DNA of 55,050 nucleotides. Origin: CAZEAN01 sp964510225 (lineage in GTDB: Bacteria > Planctomycetota > Planctomycetia > Isosphaerales > Isosphaeraceae). The stretch is from positions 1 through 55,050 of the forward strand of contig CAZEAN010000028.1 in the NCBI GenBank assembly GCA_964510225.1, in the 5' to 3' direction. The notes beneath the pieces were generated by a model. It saw only the letters and a program-made list of their open reading frames with translations. It was not told the DNA's origin and made no database searches. Positions 1 through 8,167 of this stretch are shown here, one piece after another. The translations under genes were made by a program, and so were the position numbers. Position 1 is the stretch's first letter, and each line of letters starts with the position of its first letter.

Positions 1-395
1 ATGGCGAAGGGGCGACTCATCTGATAACGGTTGACGTGCTCGGATGCCGGGACCGCGATCAAGCGCGTCAGGTTGCGCGTACGATTGCCGATAGCCCGCT
101 CGTGAAAACAGCGATTCATGGCGCAGATCCGAATTGGGGACGGATCTTGATGGCAGCGGGACGAGCAGGAGTCGATTTCCAGGAGTCAGAACTTAGCCTG
201 ATGCTCCAAGGAATTCCAGTCTTCGAAGAAGGTAAACCAGTCCCCTTTGATGAAGCTACCTTGTCTGCCCAGATTCGATCGAGTCGCGATATTTCGATCC
301 AACTCACCCTGCAGCAGGGATCTGGGTCTATACGATTTTGGACTTCTGACCTAACGGCCGAATATGTTCGGCTGAATGCCGATTACACGACTTGA
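1..395 (+). CDS. argJ: ArgJ, bifunctional ornithine acetyltransferase / N-acetylglutamate synthase, C-terminal part
   Basis: The reading frame is already open at base 3 and closes with TGA at 393-395, so only about the last 130 residues are present and the true start lies upstream of the window. The visible segment begins EGATHLITVDV and continues with ADSPLVKTAIHGADPNWGR, the hallmark of the beta chain of ArgJ enzymes, which transfer the acetyl group of N-acetylornithine to glutamate in the cyclic arginine pathway. The ATHL/ATKL autocleavage Thr region of the family is normally far upstream and is not visible. The end of the protein (SIQLTLQQGSGSIRFWTSDLTAEYVRLNADYTT region) fits the usual C-terminus, with the conserved 'W.SDLT.EYV..NA.YTT' pattern. 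Nothing suggests truncation other than the window edge. Confidence 0.94.
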   Translation, partial: GEGATHLITVDVLGCRDRDQARQVARTIADSPLVKTAIHGADPNWGRILMAAGRAGVDFQESELSLMLQGIPVFEEGKPVPFDEATLSAQIRSSRDISIQLTLQQGSGSIRFWTSDLTAEYVRLNADYTT

Positions 396-432
396 GCGAC
401 TCCCGATTCAATTCCAAGAACCTGGAGTCTCG

Positions 433-966
433 TTACTTTTCGTCTCGCTTTGACTTCTTCGGATGTGGTTGTTGCTGTTGCGTCGCCGCGAGCGGTCGGA
501 GTACGGAGAGCATTGTGTTCAAATGGGCGAGCCGAGGCCCGAAGCGATCAACGAAGTCGGCTAGCGCGAAGTCACCCTCAAGCAGGTTGTCGTGATAATC
601 GGTGACATAGTCAGAAAGCTCTTCCAAGAGCGAGGAATGAACCTGCTCAAGTTGGGAGAGCGTAGTCTTACAACGATCCAAAACATTACCGTGATTTTTC
701 TGCCAACGCTCAAGTTCTGCCGACTGTCGGGCCCGCTGTTCACGTGCCACCTGGGTGCTCTCACGGATGAGCTCAAGCTGCTGCCGCTGGACCTCCATCA
801 ACTGACGGAGCATTTCGTTTGTCTGCGCCTGAGTTGTTGCAACCATCCTGAGCAGTGCAGAAAGATCGTTGGGGTCCGATGGACTCGGCTGCTGGCCTTG
901 TCCTGTCGGAGAAATATCCATTCGGTAAGTCCAGGGCGGCGTGTTCTGATTTTCGCTCGAAGACAA
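433..966 (-). CDS. Hypothetical coiled-coil protein
   Basis: A 177-residue protein that I do not recognise. It starts at TTG (966-964), which is supported by a strong GAGGAGG ribosome-binding site on the minus strand (bases 972-978) five bases upstream. The N-terminal ~35 residues are rich in Ser, Pro and Gln. Residues ~36-95 are Gln/Glu/Arg-rich with heptad-like spacing and should form a coiled coil. A conserved-looking helical tail follows (residues ~95-160, DYVTDYHDNLLEGDFALADF), ending in a basic KKSKRDEK. There is no signal peptide or membrane segment, so it is probably cytoplasmic. It converges with argJ, leaving 37 bases between the stops. The opposite-strand frame (592-1014) lacks comparable support. 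Confidence 0.75.
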   Translation of the reverse strand: MSSSENQNTPPWTYRMDISPTGQGQQPSPSDPNDLSALLRMVATTQAQTNEMLRQLMEVQRQQLELIRESTQVAREQRARQSAELERWQKNHGNVLDRCKTTLSQLEQVHSSLLEELSDYVTDYHDNLLEGDFALADFVDRFGPRLAHLNTMLSVLRPLAATQQQQPHPKKSKRDEK

Positions 967-1215
967 GCGAGCCTCCTCTACCCAGTCTCGATGGAGTCTC
1001 GGAGCAATAGCTGATGAGTCAGAGACGCAAAACTGCCGACCTGACAGTCACCAAAGATAACTCTGTACTATACGCTTCGGATCAACGGAAGGACAGTTTG
1101 ATCTCGGGCCGATCAATCATGGATCGGTACAACTGACTGTAAGGATTAGGGTTACTTCGATACTTCTACCGCCAATCCAGACGATTCTGCTCGCAATCGT
1201 TTGCGAGACGAACCC
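967..1215. other. Intergenic gap, no gene seen
   Basis: About 250 bases between the start of the coiled-coil orphan and the end of nnrD, both on the minus strand. I see no tRNA cloverleaf, no convincing ORF and no long inverted repeat. It should hold the promoter of the coiled-coil gene and the terminator of the larB-nnrD unit, but neither stands out. Confidence 0.4.
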
Positions 1216-2094
1216 TCAGCCGCTGTTCCGGAGGACCTCGAAGGCGTCGGGAAGTTGATCAATGAGGTCACTTGCGATCAGGCTGACTTCTCCAAACTCT
1301 TCGCGAGCGATATCTCCAGCGAGTCCGTGGACGTGGACACCGAGGACTCCCGCATCGAAGGGGCGGAGCTTCTGTCCGATCAATGCTCCGATGATTCCGG
1401 CGAGTACATCTCCAGACCCTGCGGTTGCCATCCCGGGATTTCCCGTTTGGTTCTCAAAGAGTTGCTTGCCGTCGGTGATCAGGGTCCGACTCCCTTTGAG
1501 AACGACGATCAATTGATCAAACCGCGCCGCAAAGTCAGAAGCGGCTTGAACGCGGTTCGCTTGGACCTCGGGGTTGGTGCTCCCGGTCAATCGGGCAAAC
1601 TCGCCGGGATGAGGCGTAATGACCGTGGGAGTTTGCAGTGACTGGAAGAGTTCGACCTGTCCAATCAGATTATTAAGGCCATCGGCGTCGATCACGAGGG
1701 GTTGTTGGGCCGTGTTGATGAGCCAGGCGATCATCTTTTGGAGTTCAAGCGATTGTCCGAGCCCCGGCCCCACAACAATGACATCCGCTGTTGCGATCAA
1801 TCGAGAAAGATCCTCGACCGATCGCTCGAAGTCGATTAGACCACGATCATCCTGTCCGAGGGGATAGGTCATATAGCAGGGTTCGAAGGTCGCGACAATC
1901 GGCGCGACTTCCTCTGGAGAGGCGATCCGAACAAGCCCTGCTCCCGATCGCATCGCGGCAGCACCGGAGAGCGCCGCTGCTCCCGACATCCCTCGACTTC
2001 CCGCGATCACGAGGACAGAGCCGAATTGTCCTTTGTGAGCGTCGGCGTCGCGCCGAGGGAGCACGGGTGTTTTCTTGATCCTGGCGAGTTCCAT
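1216..2094 (-). CDS. nnrD: ADP/ATP-dependent NAD(P)H-hydrate dehydratase
   Basis: A 292-residue YjeF C-terminal-type (ribokinase-fold) enzyme that dehydrates the S form of damaged NADHX or NADPHX back to NAD(P)H using ADP or ATP. Diagnostic stretches in order: GSVLVIAGSRGMSGAAALSG and RSGAGLVRIA near the N-terminus (nucleotide-binding side), VIDADGLNNL in the middle, VITPHPGEFARL, VVLKGSRTLI, and near the C-terminus the signature GNPGMATAGSGDVLAGIIGA that carries the catalytic Asp. The length matches a stand-alone dehydratase: the N-terminal epimerase domain (NnrE) found in fused bacterial Nnr proteins is absent and no epimerase is seen in the window. The ATG lies 18 bases after the larB stop, so the two genes are probably one transcript. 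Confidence 0.94.
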   Translation of the reverse strand: MELARIKKTPVLPRRDADAHKGQFGSVLVIAGSRGMSGAAALSGAAAMRSGAGLVRIASPEEVAPIVATFEPCYMTYPLGQDDRGLIDFERSVEDLSRLIATADVIVVGPGLGQSLELQKMIAWLINTAQQPLVIDADGLNNLIGQVELFQSLQTPTVITPHPGEFARLTGSTNPEVQANRVQAASDFAARFDQLIVVLKGSRTLITDGKQLFENQTGNPGMATAGSGDVLAGIIGALIGQKLRPFDAGVLGVHVHGLAGDIAREEFGEVSLIASDLIDQLPDAFEVLRNSG

Positions 2095-2112
2095 ATCAAT
2101 CGCGCCTGTGGG

Positions 2113-2934
2113 TCAGTTCTTTTTCTTGGCTTCAAGACCATCTGAAGGGGAATGTCCGAGCCGAGCGAGTGCCGCCCGTCGGGCGATCAAGGCCGAGACA
2201 TGGCCACCGTTGAAGCCCGCGTCGATATTAACCGCGACAACATTCGAGGCACAGCTATTGAGCATCCCGAGCAATGGTGTGAGGCCTCCGAAGTGAGCAC
2301 CGTACCCGACGCTTGTCGGAATCGCGATCACCGGACAATCCACCAATCCTCCGACCACACTCGGGAGCGCGCCTTCCATCCCCGCAACGACGACTAAAGC
2401 GTCAGCCCCTTGAAGTTCCTCAAGGCGACCGAGGAGTCGGTGAATTCCGGCAACCCCAACGTCGGCGACCAAACTCACGTCGGTCTCCCAGGACTCTGCG
2501 GTGACCCGAGCTTCCTCAGCGACCGGAAGGTCCGAGGTACCGGCGGTAACAATTTTCACAATGCCGAGCTTCTCTGCCGGTGGTCCCGGTGGCCTGAGTC
2601 GGAAGGTTCGGGCCAAGGGGTTGTGCTCTCCTTCCGGGAAGGTGGCCTGGAGACGGTGAGCGACCTCCGGATCCAAACGGGTCACCAAACAACTATCCTC
2701 CTGCCGGTTCATGGCCTGGAGGATTCCTTCAATCTGCTCGGCCGTCTTGTTCTGCCCAAAGATCACTTCCGGAAAGCCGCAACGAAGCCTCCGGTGGTGG
2801 TCGATGGTGGCATAATCGCCCACCTTCTCGAAGGGAGTGGGCCAACGGAGCTGACGTTCAGCTGCTTCCAGACCGATTGAACCGTCACGGACAGATTGGA
2901 GCAGTGCTCGGATAGTAGGTGCATCGATGGACAT
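2113..2934 (-). CDS. larB: LarB, nickel-pincer cofactor precursor synthase
   Basis: A 273-residue member of the AIR-carboxylase-like LarB family. Members carboxylate nicotinic acid adenine dinucleotide and release AMP, giving pyridinium-3,5-biscarboxylic acid mononucleotide, the first step to the nickel-pincer cofactor of lactate racemase-type enzymes. Evidence: GFPEVIFGQNKT near residue 53, TAGTSDLPVAEEA at 130-142, a DVGVAGIHRLL segment, VVVAGMEGALPSVVGGLV around 181-198, and PTSVGYGAHFGGLTPLLGML followed by NSCAS. Cys228 in that last motif sits where the family has its reported catalytic cysteine. The protein ends in a Lys-rich tail after the core. It heads a two-gene minus-strand unit with nnrD. 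LarC, LarE and LarA are not in the window, so the pathway context cannot be confirmed here. Confidence 0.93.
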   Translation of the reverse strand: MSIDAPTIRALLQSVRDGSIGLEAAERQLRWPTPFEKVGDYATIDHHRRLRCGFPEVIFGQNKTAEQIEGILQAMNRQEDSCLVTRLDPEVAHRLQATFPEGEHNPLARTFRLRPPGPPAEKLGIVKIVTAGTSDLPVAEEARVTAESWETDVSLVADVGVAGIHRLLGRLEELQGADALVVVAGMEGALPSVVGGLVDCPVIAIPTSVGYGAHFGGLTPLLGMLNSCASNVVAVNIDAGFNGGHVSALIARRAALARLGHSPSDGLEAKKKN

Positions 2935-3179
2935 GGACGATTCCGGCTCATTTTTCTGTCGTTTGAAATTCAGACGCCCCGAGAACGTCTAAGAGAGATA
3001 ACAATCGAAGACAGACAACTTACGTTGTAGCCAGCCCAGTGGTTGTGATGCAACTAGACCTCCGTTCGATCCGACTTGCAATCATGATAAGATTTGAAGC
3101 GTCACCAGGTGGATGAAAGTCCTTACAAATAACACTTGGCACATTCTGAGACCCAGCTACCGAGCCAGGGAGGCAGATC
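2935..3179. other. Divergent promoter region, unresolved
   Basis: About 245 bases between the divergently transcribed larB and the DUF2135-like gene. A promoter for each direction must lie here, but I found no pair of hexamers with convincing spacing. The only clear signal is the purine-rich GGGAGG just upstream of the ATG at 3180. Confidence 0.4.
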
Positions 3180-4208
3180 ATGAATCCGGAGCCCTCGATC
3201 GACTTCCAAGCCTCCGATCCCCCCTCAACGGCCCACGATCTTGGCTTAGATCACGGGCCGATCCCTCCGAGCATCGGAACGAGGACGGGGGCTCGTACCG
3301 GAGCAGAGCAGTTAGTCGGCGGCCTGAAGAGGAAGATCCGGCTCGTGGTCAAGCCCCGGTCACTCCGTGATACACCGGAGGAGCGTGATGAAACCCGGGG
3401 GCCGATCGAATCGCTCTTGGTCGGTTGGTCTGGTTCGATCATCGCGCACGCGATCATTGTTTTGGTCGCGATCTTCTTCATCATCCTCTTCCAAACGACG
3501 CGACCGAAGTCGCAATTCCAGGCGGAGTTCGGGAGTCCTACTGGCGTCGAAGAAGGTCTGGATCTCCAAGGCGGGTTTGATGATGAGCTGATGGTCCTCG
3601 AATCTGTTGATCCGACCGCCTTGAGTCCGATGGAGACAACTGCAAACTCAGACACGACAGAGATCCAACTAGATCCTGAGCGACTTCTCGCCGAAGCGTT
3701 TCGGACTGCTGAGGATTCGTCCACAGGGATCGGCGGCGGTGAGTTTGGGATTGCGCGACTCGGGGACGGAATCGAGACAATCCGCGGCGTTGATGTCAAA
3801 GTCGGCGACCCGCAATTTACCCTGATTTGGGATACCGAGGTCGACCTCGACCTTCACGTTATCGAACCTGGTGGGTCTCACATTTATTACCAAGCCCGCA
3901 ACGGTGCCCAAGGGGGAGAGCTCGACGTCGACGATACCAATGGCTTTGGTCCTGAGAATGTTTACTGGCTCGATGCGGATGCTCCCGATGACGCCCCAAA
4001 GGTGAAGGTCTATGGACCATCAGGTCGTTACACCTGGTACATTCACTATTTCTCGGGTGGAGAAGTCCGGGGACGCGGGAGACTCAGGAACATCCCGACG
4101 CGATGGCAAGTACGGATCAAACAAAATGGTGAAGTAACCTATCATGAAGGTGTCCTCAAGCAAGTGAATCAGAAGAGCCGACCACGTTCGATCAGCATCG
4201 AACGCTGA
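3180..4208 (+). CDS. Membrane-anchored DUF2135/YfaP-like protein
   Basis: A 342-residue protein with a single predicted membrane helix at residues ~86-105 (SIIAHAIIVLVAIFFIILFQ) preceded by a basic, Arg/Lys-rich cytoplasmic N-terminus, so the bulk should be outside the cytoplasmic membrane. The exported part starts with an acidic, low-complexity linker (~110-205), then a beta-rich domain with TLIWDTEVDLDLHVIEPGG, an acidic LDVDDTNGFGPENVYW stretch and GRYTWYIHYFSGGE. The DLDLHV..P.G plus GxYTVxVxxF pattern is typical of the DUF2135/YfaP group, whose biochemical role is unknown. ATG at 3180 follows GGGAGG with a short spacer. Such proteins are often found with von Willebrand or MoxR gene clusters in planctomycetes, but none is present here. 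Confidence 0.72.
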   Translation: MNPEPSIDFQASDPPSTAHDLGLDHGPIPPSIGTRTGARTGAEQLVGGLKRKIRLVVKPRSLRDTPEERDETRGPIESLLVGWSGSIIAHAIIVLVAIFFIILFQTTRPKSQFQAEFGSPTGVEEGLDLQGGFDDELMVLESVDPTALSPMETTANSDTTEIQLDPERLLAEAFRTAEDSSTGIGGGEFGIARLGDGIETIRGVDVKVGDPQFTLIWDTEVDLDLHVIEPGGSHIYYQARNGAQGGELDVDDTNGFGPENVYWLDADAPDDAPKVKVYGPSGRYTWYIHYFSGGEVRGRGRLRNIPTRWQVRIKQNGEVTYHEGVLKQVNQKSRPRSISIER

Positions 4209-4297
4209 CCGAGAGTCCTTGATCGTGCGTGGCGATCAGTCAAGATTGGGATCGAACGAACGATCAGGTGCAGAGTCGTAAGGTGGGAGGATGGACG

Positions 4298-5674
4298 ATG
4301 GCCAATCGTCGCGAGTTCTTGCAATCAAGTCTGGGCGTTGCCGCGTCGGGGCTCTTCGTCGAACACGGGAGAAGTCAAGAGCCCGGGGTTAGGCCAACAC
4401 AGACCAGCGAGGTCAAGGTCCTGAACCCAAAGGGAAGGGTCCCATTAAGCTTCATCATCGACGACTCCACTTGCTTGGTGAACCTCGCGCACTACTGTAT
4501 TCCACAGTTTGCTGAAGTTTTTCCGGATCGTTACAAACAGCCTTGGCGGTCTCTTCCTCGAGAGATCCCCGATTCCTTTGTCCGGAAGTTTGGCGAATGG
4601 TCACGAGATCATGGGGTCAAGGGGAAGTATAGTATCGTTCCCTATCCTGCCTGTGTCGGTTGGATCGATCGCGACATGACCGGTTGGAGTCGCCGGGAGC
4701 TTACCGAAAGCCTCAGACTTGTCCGAGACTTCATGACCGAGGATTGGGATATCCATCCCGAGATGGTGACTCACACTTGGGTGATCAATACCAAGACTGG
4801 GCGTCCCTACAAGGAACGGTCTGAAGCGTTCATGGAAAACTGGGGCTGGAGCGTAGGCCGTTCCGCTGATGAACTGGCCGACTATCTTGCTTATGCCCTC
4901 CGTTTGATCCGCAATGTAGGTCTCCCTTGTGAAGGGATTACGACACCCGGCGGATTTGGGAGCCGATCTTTGAAAGCGTTGTCGGAAGCGACACTGGAAT
5001 CGGTTCGTGACGTCTTCTCGACCGAGATTCCCCACTATTTCCGACATCTCTACACCGATAATCGGAGCGTCGCACCGAGGGTCGAAAACGCGTCGGATCT
5101 CAACTCCGATGATCCGAAGGCAGTGGTTTCGATCATCGGCTGCACCGGCGACTGGTTCGGCGGTTGGGATGGCCTCTCACCCGGCTCGGTCGAACTCCTG
5201 ATTACGCAAAACGGGCAGGGGGGACGGCTTCCGGAAGTGATCAACCAGAATGAACCGGCGATTATGGTCTGCCATTGGCCTGGCATCTACTACAACGGCG
5301 AAGAACTCGGATTCAAGATCTTCCAGGAAGCAGTCCGCCGACTCGACGCCCATTATCGAGATCAGACGCTCTGGATGAAGCTCTCCGAGATCGCCCGCTA
5401 TTGGGCAGCGAAGACGCTGACAAGAATTGACCTTGATCTGACCAGCCGGCAGATTAACTTCCAAGCACCATTTGCTTCGAAGGACTTCACACTCGAATTC
5501 GAGGTGACGAACCCCGGTCAGTTGATTCAGACGAAAACTCCAGGCGGTGAAGTCCAAAAACTCACCGAGGTTGCCTCGAAGACTCGATTGAGGTCTAACA
5601 GCTGGTGCCGCGTTGGTGAGCGTCTCTACGTTTGCTTTGATCTGATCAAGGGCAAATCAGTCCTTCAGTTCTGA
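4298..5674 (+). CDS. Tat-exported deacetylase-like (NodB-type barrel) protein
   Basis: The frame opens at GTG 4229, but the ATG at 4298 is preferred. It follows GGTGGGAGG at a 7-base spacing and begins directly with a twin-arginine signal (NRREFLQSSLGVAASGLFV). The resulting 458-residue protein reads like the polysaccharide-deacetylase / glycoside hydrolase barrel superfamily: LSFIIDDSTCLVN early on (acidic pair), GKYSIVPYPACVGW, MVTHTWVINTKTG, GLPCEGITTPGGFG and a later HWPGIYYNGEE. These resemble the metal-site and substrate motifs of that fold, but the exact family could not be assigned, so catalytic activity is an inference. The C-terminal ~90 residues look like a beta-sandwich. The gene follows the DUF2135-like protein closely and the two may be co-expressed. 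Confidence 0.6.
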   Translation: MANRREFLQSSLGVAASGLFVEHGRSQEPGVRPTQTSEVKVLNPKGRVPLSFIIDDSTCLVNLAHYCIPQFAEVFPDRYKQPWRSLPREIPDSFVRKFGEWSRDHGVKGKYSIVPYPACVGWIDRDMTGWSRRELTESLRLVRDFMTEDWDIHPEMVTHTWVINTKTGRPYKERSEAFMENWGWSVGRSADELADYLAYALRLIRNVGLPCEGITTPGGFGSRSLKALSEATLESVRDVFSTEIPHYFRHLYTDNRSVAPRVENASDLNSDDPKAVVSIIGCTGDWFGGWDGLSPGSVELLITQNGQGGRLPEVINQNEPAIMVCHWPGIYYNGEELGFKIFQEAVRRLDAHYRDQTLWMKLSEIARYWAAKTLTRIDLDLTSRQINFQAPFASKDFTLEFEVTNPGQLIQTKTPGGEVQKLTEVASKTRLRSNSWCRVGERLYVCFDLIKGKSVLQF

Positions 5675-5705
5675 GCAGTTCGAGCGAGCGAACTTGGAGG
5701 TGATA

Positions 5706-5750
5706 CTGCCTCCCGAGTCCCGACTCTGATTGATTTATGGGGGGAGGCAG
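5706..5750. terminator. Bidirectional hairpin between convergent genes
   Basis: CTGCCTCCC at 5706-5714 is the exact reverse complement of GGGAGGCAG at 5742-5750. Inside the loop a second small hairpin (GAGT/ACTC, 5715-5726) can form. The element lies between two convergent stops (5674 on plus, 5770 on minus), the expected place for a shared terminator. There is no T-run, so rho-independent action is not certain. Confidence 0.55.
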
Positions 5751-5769
5751 CGTGTGCACGATTCGAGCC

Positions 5770-7938
5770 TTATTCGAGCGTGGTCAATGCGCTCTCCTCT
5801 TGAGAGAGTAACCCGAACGGCCTGCTGGCGTCTCGAACGACGCTAATCCTGATCCAACCGGTCGGATTTATCTCAGAGATCGAGTTGATCAAGAGGCCGG
5901 GGAGTTGGCCAGAGAGCGAGATCTCCTCCGAGAAGGTTCGATCCCGGAGTTGTTCGATCACGATCGCAAGGGCACCTGAACGGTAAACGAGGTTGAGCTG
6001 CTGGGCATCTGACTCCTCAGCACCGAGTGTTGAAACGGTCGTTTCCCTGCCACCGAGATCGAAGCCACTAACCCCACCTTTCAGGCTGAGGCTCTGGCCA
6101 TTCTTGGTCGGGGTCACTTGTAATTTGGTGTTCAGCTCGAAGCGACCGAATTCGAATCTGATCGCCTTCACGTCTCGTGAGGGCGCGTTCCGGTTGAAGA
6201 GCTCACCACCGAGGTTGAAATTATCGGGAGCAGGAACCTCGATCACTAAGTTTCGGATGACGAGGGTAAGATCTCCGTTACGGTCTACCACGATCTGAGG
6301 TGGCTCAGCCGGCTTGAAGAGGCGGATCGTGAGGGCATCCGGGTTCTCTTTCAGTTGCTCAGCAGTCTTCAGGAACGCCGCGTAAGAAGCATTGCGCTCA
6401 ACGTTGACAATTGGAGCGTCGCCCTCGGTCTCGGAGGGCATGAGACTGACGAGGAGATTCTCAATCTGAGCGATCTCTGGACGTTGGTAGAAGCTGTTGA
6501 TGGCGTTGTTCAGGATCGAATTGAGCTGAAGATCGATAGTGGCTCCAGGACCTGGGACTCTGAGTTGTTCTGGCTTCGGAAAGGTCGAGCCCATTTGATC
6601 GGAACTCCCGAGGAATCGGAGCAGACCACTCCCAGACACCCGAGACGGATCCGAAGCAAGCTGGAGTTGGGTGAGGGCTAAGCCATCAAGGATCGTCAAT
6701 TCGCGAGTCGGGAACTGTAGCGTTTGATTCCCGATCAAGTACTGGCGTAACTCGGCGTTCTGCTTCGCAGCTTCTTCGGCAGCCTTATATTGGGAGAGTT
6801 CGTCCGTCCCTTGTGCTGTCTCTTGACGGAGTTCCGGCAGTGCCTGTTCTTCCACCTGTTCGAGAATTCGATCGCGATCAAAACCAGCGACGGAGAGCGA
6901 AGTTCCGACGATATGTGGTACGTGACCTGGCTGGGGTTGCGCGTCGAATGAGGCGGTAATGCTTGGGCTATTTCGAGGGGTCAGCGAAAGCCCTTCAGGT
7001 GTCAAGAGAGCAAAGACTTCGACATGGTTCGTATTAAACGCCGTCGCTGAAAATTGATAAAACCGGGCGATAAGCCGGCCTTCCTGCCGGCTCGCGACCT
7101 GTTCTTGAAAACCCGCGATCGGCGTCGTCGAGTAACTATATTGGCTGTTGTAGAATTCAATTCCGTGAGGATTTGCCAAGAGCCCGAATCCGGTCCGGGG
7201 ACCCGGGGTGACATAAGAAGTCTGCCCCTTAAAGAAAATCGTTTCCGCCTCGACCGGATCGCGATCGAGGAACGGACGGATGATGCTTAGATCGGCCGTT
7301 GCAGTCAGATTAGGACGGCCGAAGAGTCGTGCCATTGCATCGTCAACTTCAACTCCCGGTGGCCAGGGATGGGCCCGAAGGGTCTCTTCGAGCGCCCTGT
7401 GCTGAATTGCGAGCTGCTTCGAAGCGGTCAAGCGTTCGGCAACAGACTCCGCGGAATCAAACGCGAGGAGAGTCCGCTCAAGTTCCTGGGTAAATGTGAG
7501 CCAGGCATTGGAGGAAGCAGTCGTGGACGCGCCCTGAACTCCGTTCCTGAGTTTCTGGAAAGAGTCGGAGAGTTTTAGCCGTGGTTGAGTCCACTCAGCG
7601 ATCGCGATCGCGACCGAAGCTGCAGGCTGCCAACCACTCGACTGAGCAGACTCCCCCGCTCGATTAAGACGTTGGATTAATCTCTGGCGCTCGGATGCGT
7701 CGGTTGTTGTGGCAAGAGTTTCGAGATCACCTGAGATGCCGTTAAAAAAAGTCGTCCAACTTGCGGCGACGGACTCTGGGATTGACTGATCCTCGGAGAG
7801 GATTGCTCGTCCACGCCCTACCGCTTCGGTGATCGCCCAGGTTGTAGGGGTCGCTTCAGAGGCGACTGAGTTGGCTGAGATTGCGAAAAAGGCCAAACCT
7901 GACGTAAGTAGGAACCGTAACCAAAGTCGAGGAATCAC
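5770..7938 (-). CDS. Large secreted orphan protein
   Basis: A protein of about 723 residues that I do not recognise. An upstream in-frame ATG exists at 7998, but the GTG at 7938 is a better start. It is preceded by GGAG on the minus strand and begins a clean signal peptide (IPRLWLRFLLTSGLAFFAISANSVASEA, basic start, hydrophobic core, small residues at the cleavage site). The mature part has an alpha-helical region (to ~residue 200), then long beta-rich segments including repeated hydrophobic/acidic alternation near the end (LTLVIRNLVIEVP, SLKGGVSGFDLG, ISLSGQLPGLL). One central stretch is Glu/Gln-rich and probably coiled (ILEQVEEQALPELRQETAQG). No enzyme motif or metal site is evident. The whole-gene arrangement suggests a planctomycete-specific periplasmic or surface protein. 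Confidence 0.72.
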   Translation of the reverse strand: MIPRLWLRFLLTSGLAFFAISANSVASEATPTTWAITEAVGRGRAILSEDQSIPESVAASWTTFFNGISGDLETLATTTDASERQRLIQRLNRAGESAQSSGWQPAASVAIAIAEWTQPRLKLSDSFQKLRNGVQGASTTASSNAWLTFTQELERTLLAFDSAESVAERLTASKQLAIQHRALEETLRAHPWPPGVEVDDAMARLFGRPNLTATADLSIIRPFLDRDPVEAETIFFKGQTSYVTPGPRTGFGLLANPHGIEFYNSQYSYSTTPIAGFQEQVASRQEGRLIARFYQFSATAFNTNHVEVFALLTPEGLSLTPRNSPSITASFDAQPQPGHVPHIVGTSLSVAGFDRDRILEQVEEQALPELRQETAQGTDELSQYKAAEEAAKQNAELRQYLIGNQTLQFPTRELTILDGLALTQLQLASDPSRVSGSGLLRFLGSSDQMGSTFPKPEQLRVPGPGATIDLQLNSILNNAINSFYQRPEIAQIENLLVSLMPSETEGDAPIVNVERNASYAAFLKTAEQLKENPDALTIRLFKPAEPPQIVVDRNGDLTLVIRNLVIEVPAPDNFNLGGELFNRNAPSRDVKAIRFEFGRFELNTKLQVTPTKNGQSLSLKGGVSGFDLGGRETTVSTLGAEESDAQQLNLVYRSGALAIVIEQLRDRTFSEEISLSGQLPGLLINSISEINPTGWIRISVVRDASRPFGLLSQEESALTTLE

Positions 7939-8113
7939 GGGAGGTCTCCACTCAGTAGCGCTGTCGGAGCAGGATCGGATCTCAGCAAGAGTTAGCAATT
8001 GCTCAATAGATCTAGATCGACGCTGGGCGACTCAACGTTTGGCTTGATTCCCCATTCAAGCGATCCTCGGCAACAATGGAATCAATTTTCTCGCATGCCA
8101 CGATGATTTGATC

Positions 8114-8122
8114 TGTTATGAT
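8114..8122 (+). promoter_or_regulatory. Extended -10-like element
   Basis: TGTTATGAT (extended -10 form, TG-n-TATGAT) lies about 45 bases ahead of the favoured start of the FG-GAP protein. No convincing -35 hexamer is seen, as expected for an extended -10 promoter. This is weak support on its own. Confidence 0.3.
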
Positions 8123-8167
8123 CAAGGCGAACGGCAGGCTTGGCGCAATCTTGAGGAACTCCGACCG

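Noticed and set aside
592..1014. 140-residue plus-strand frame opposite the coiled-coil orphan
   Set aside because: The minus-strand frame has a GAGGAGG RBS and a coherent coiled-coil sequence. The plus frame has neither.
4229..4297. Upstream GTG start of the deacetylase-like gene
   Set aside because: The leader it would add (AISQDWDRTNDQVQSRKVGG) precedes the twin-arginine signal and lacks an RBS. ATG 4298 has a good one.
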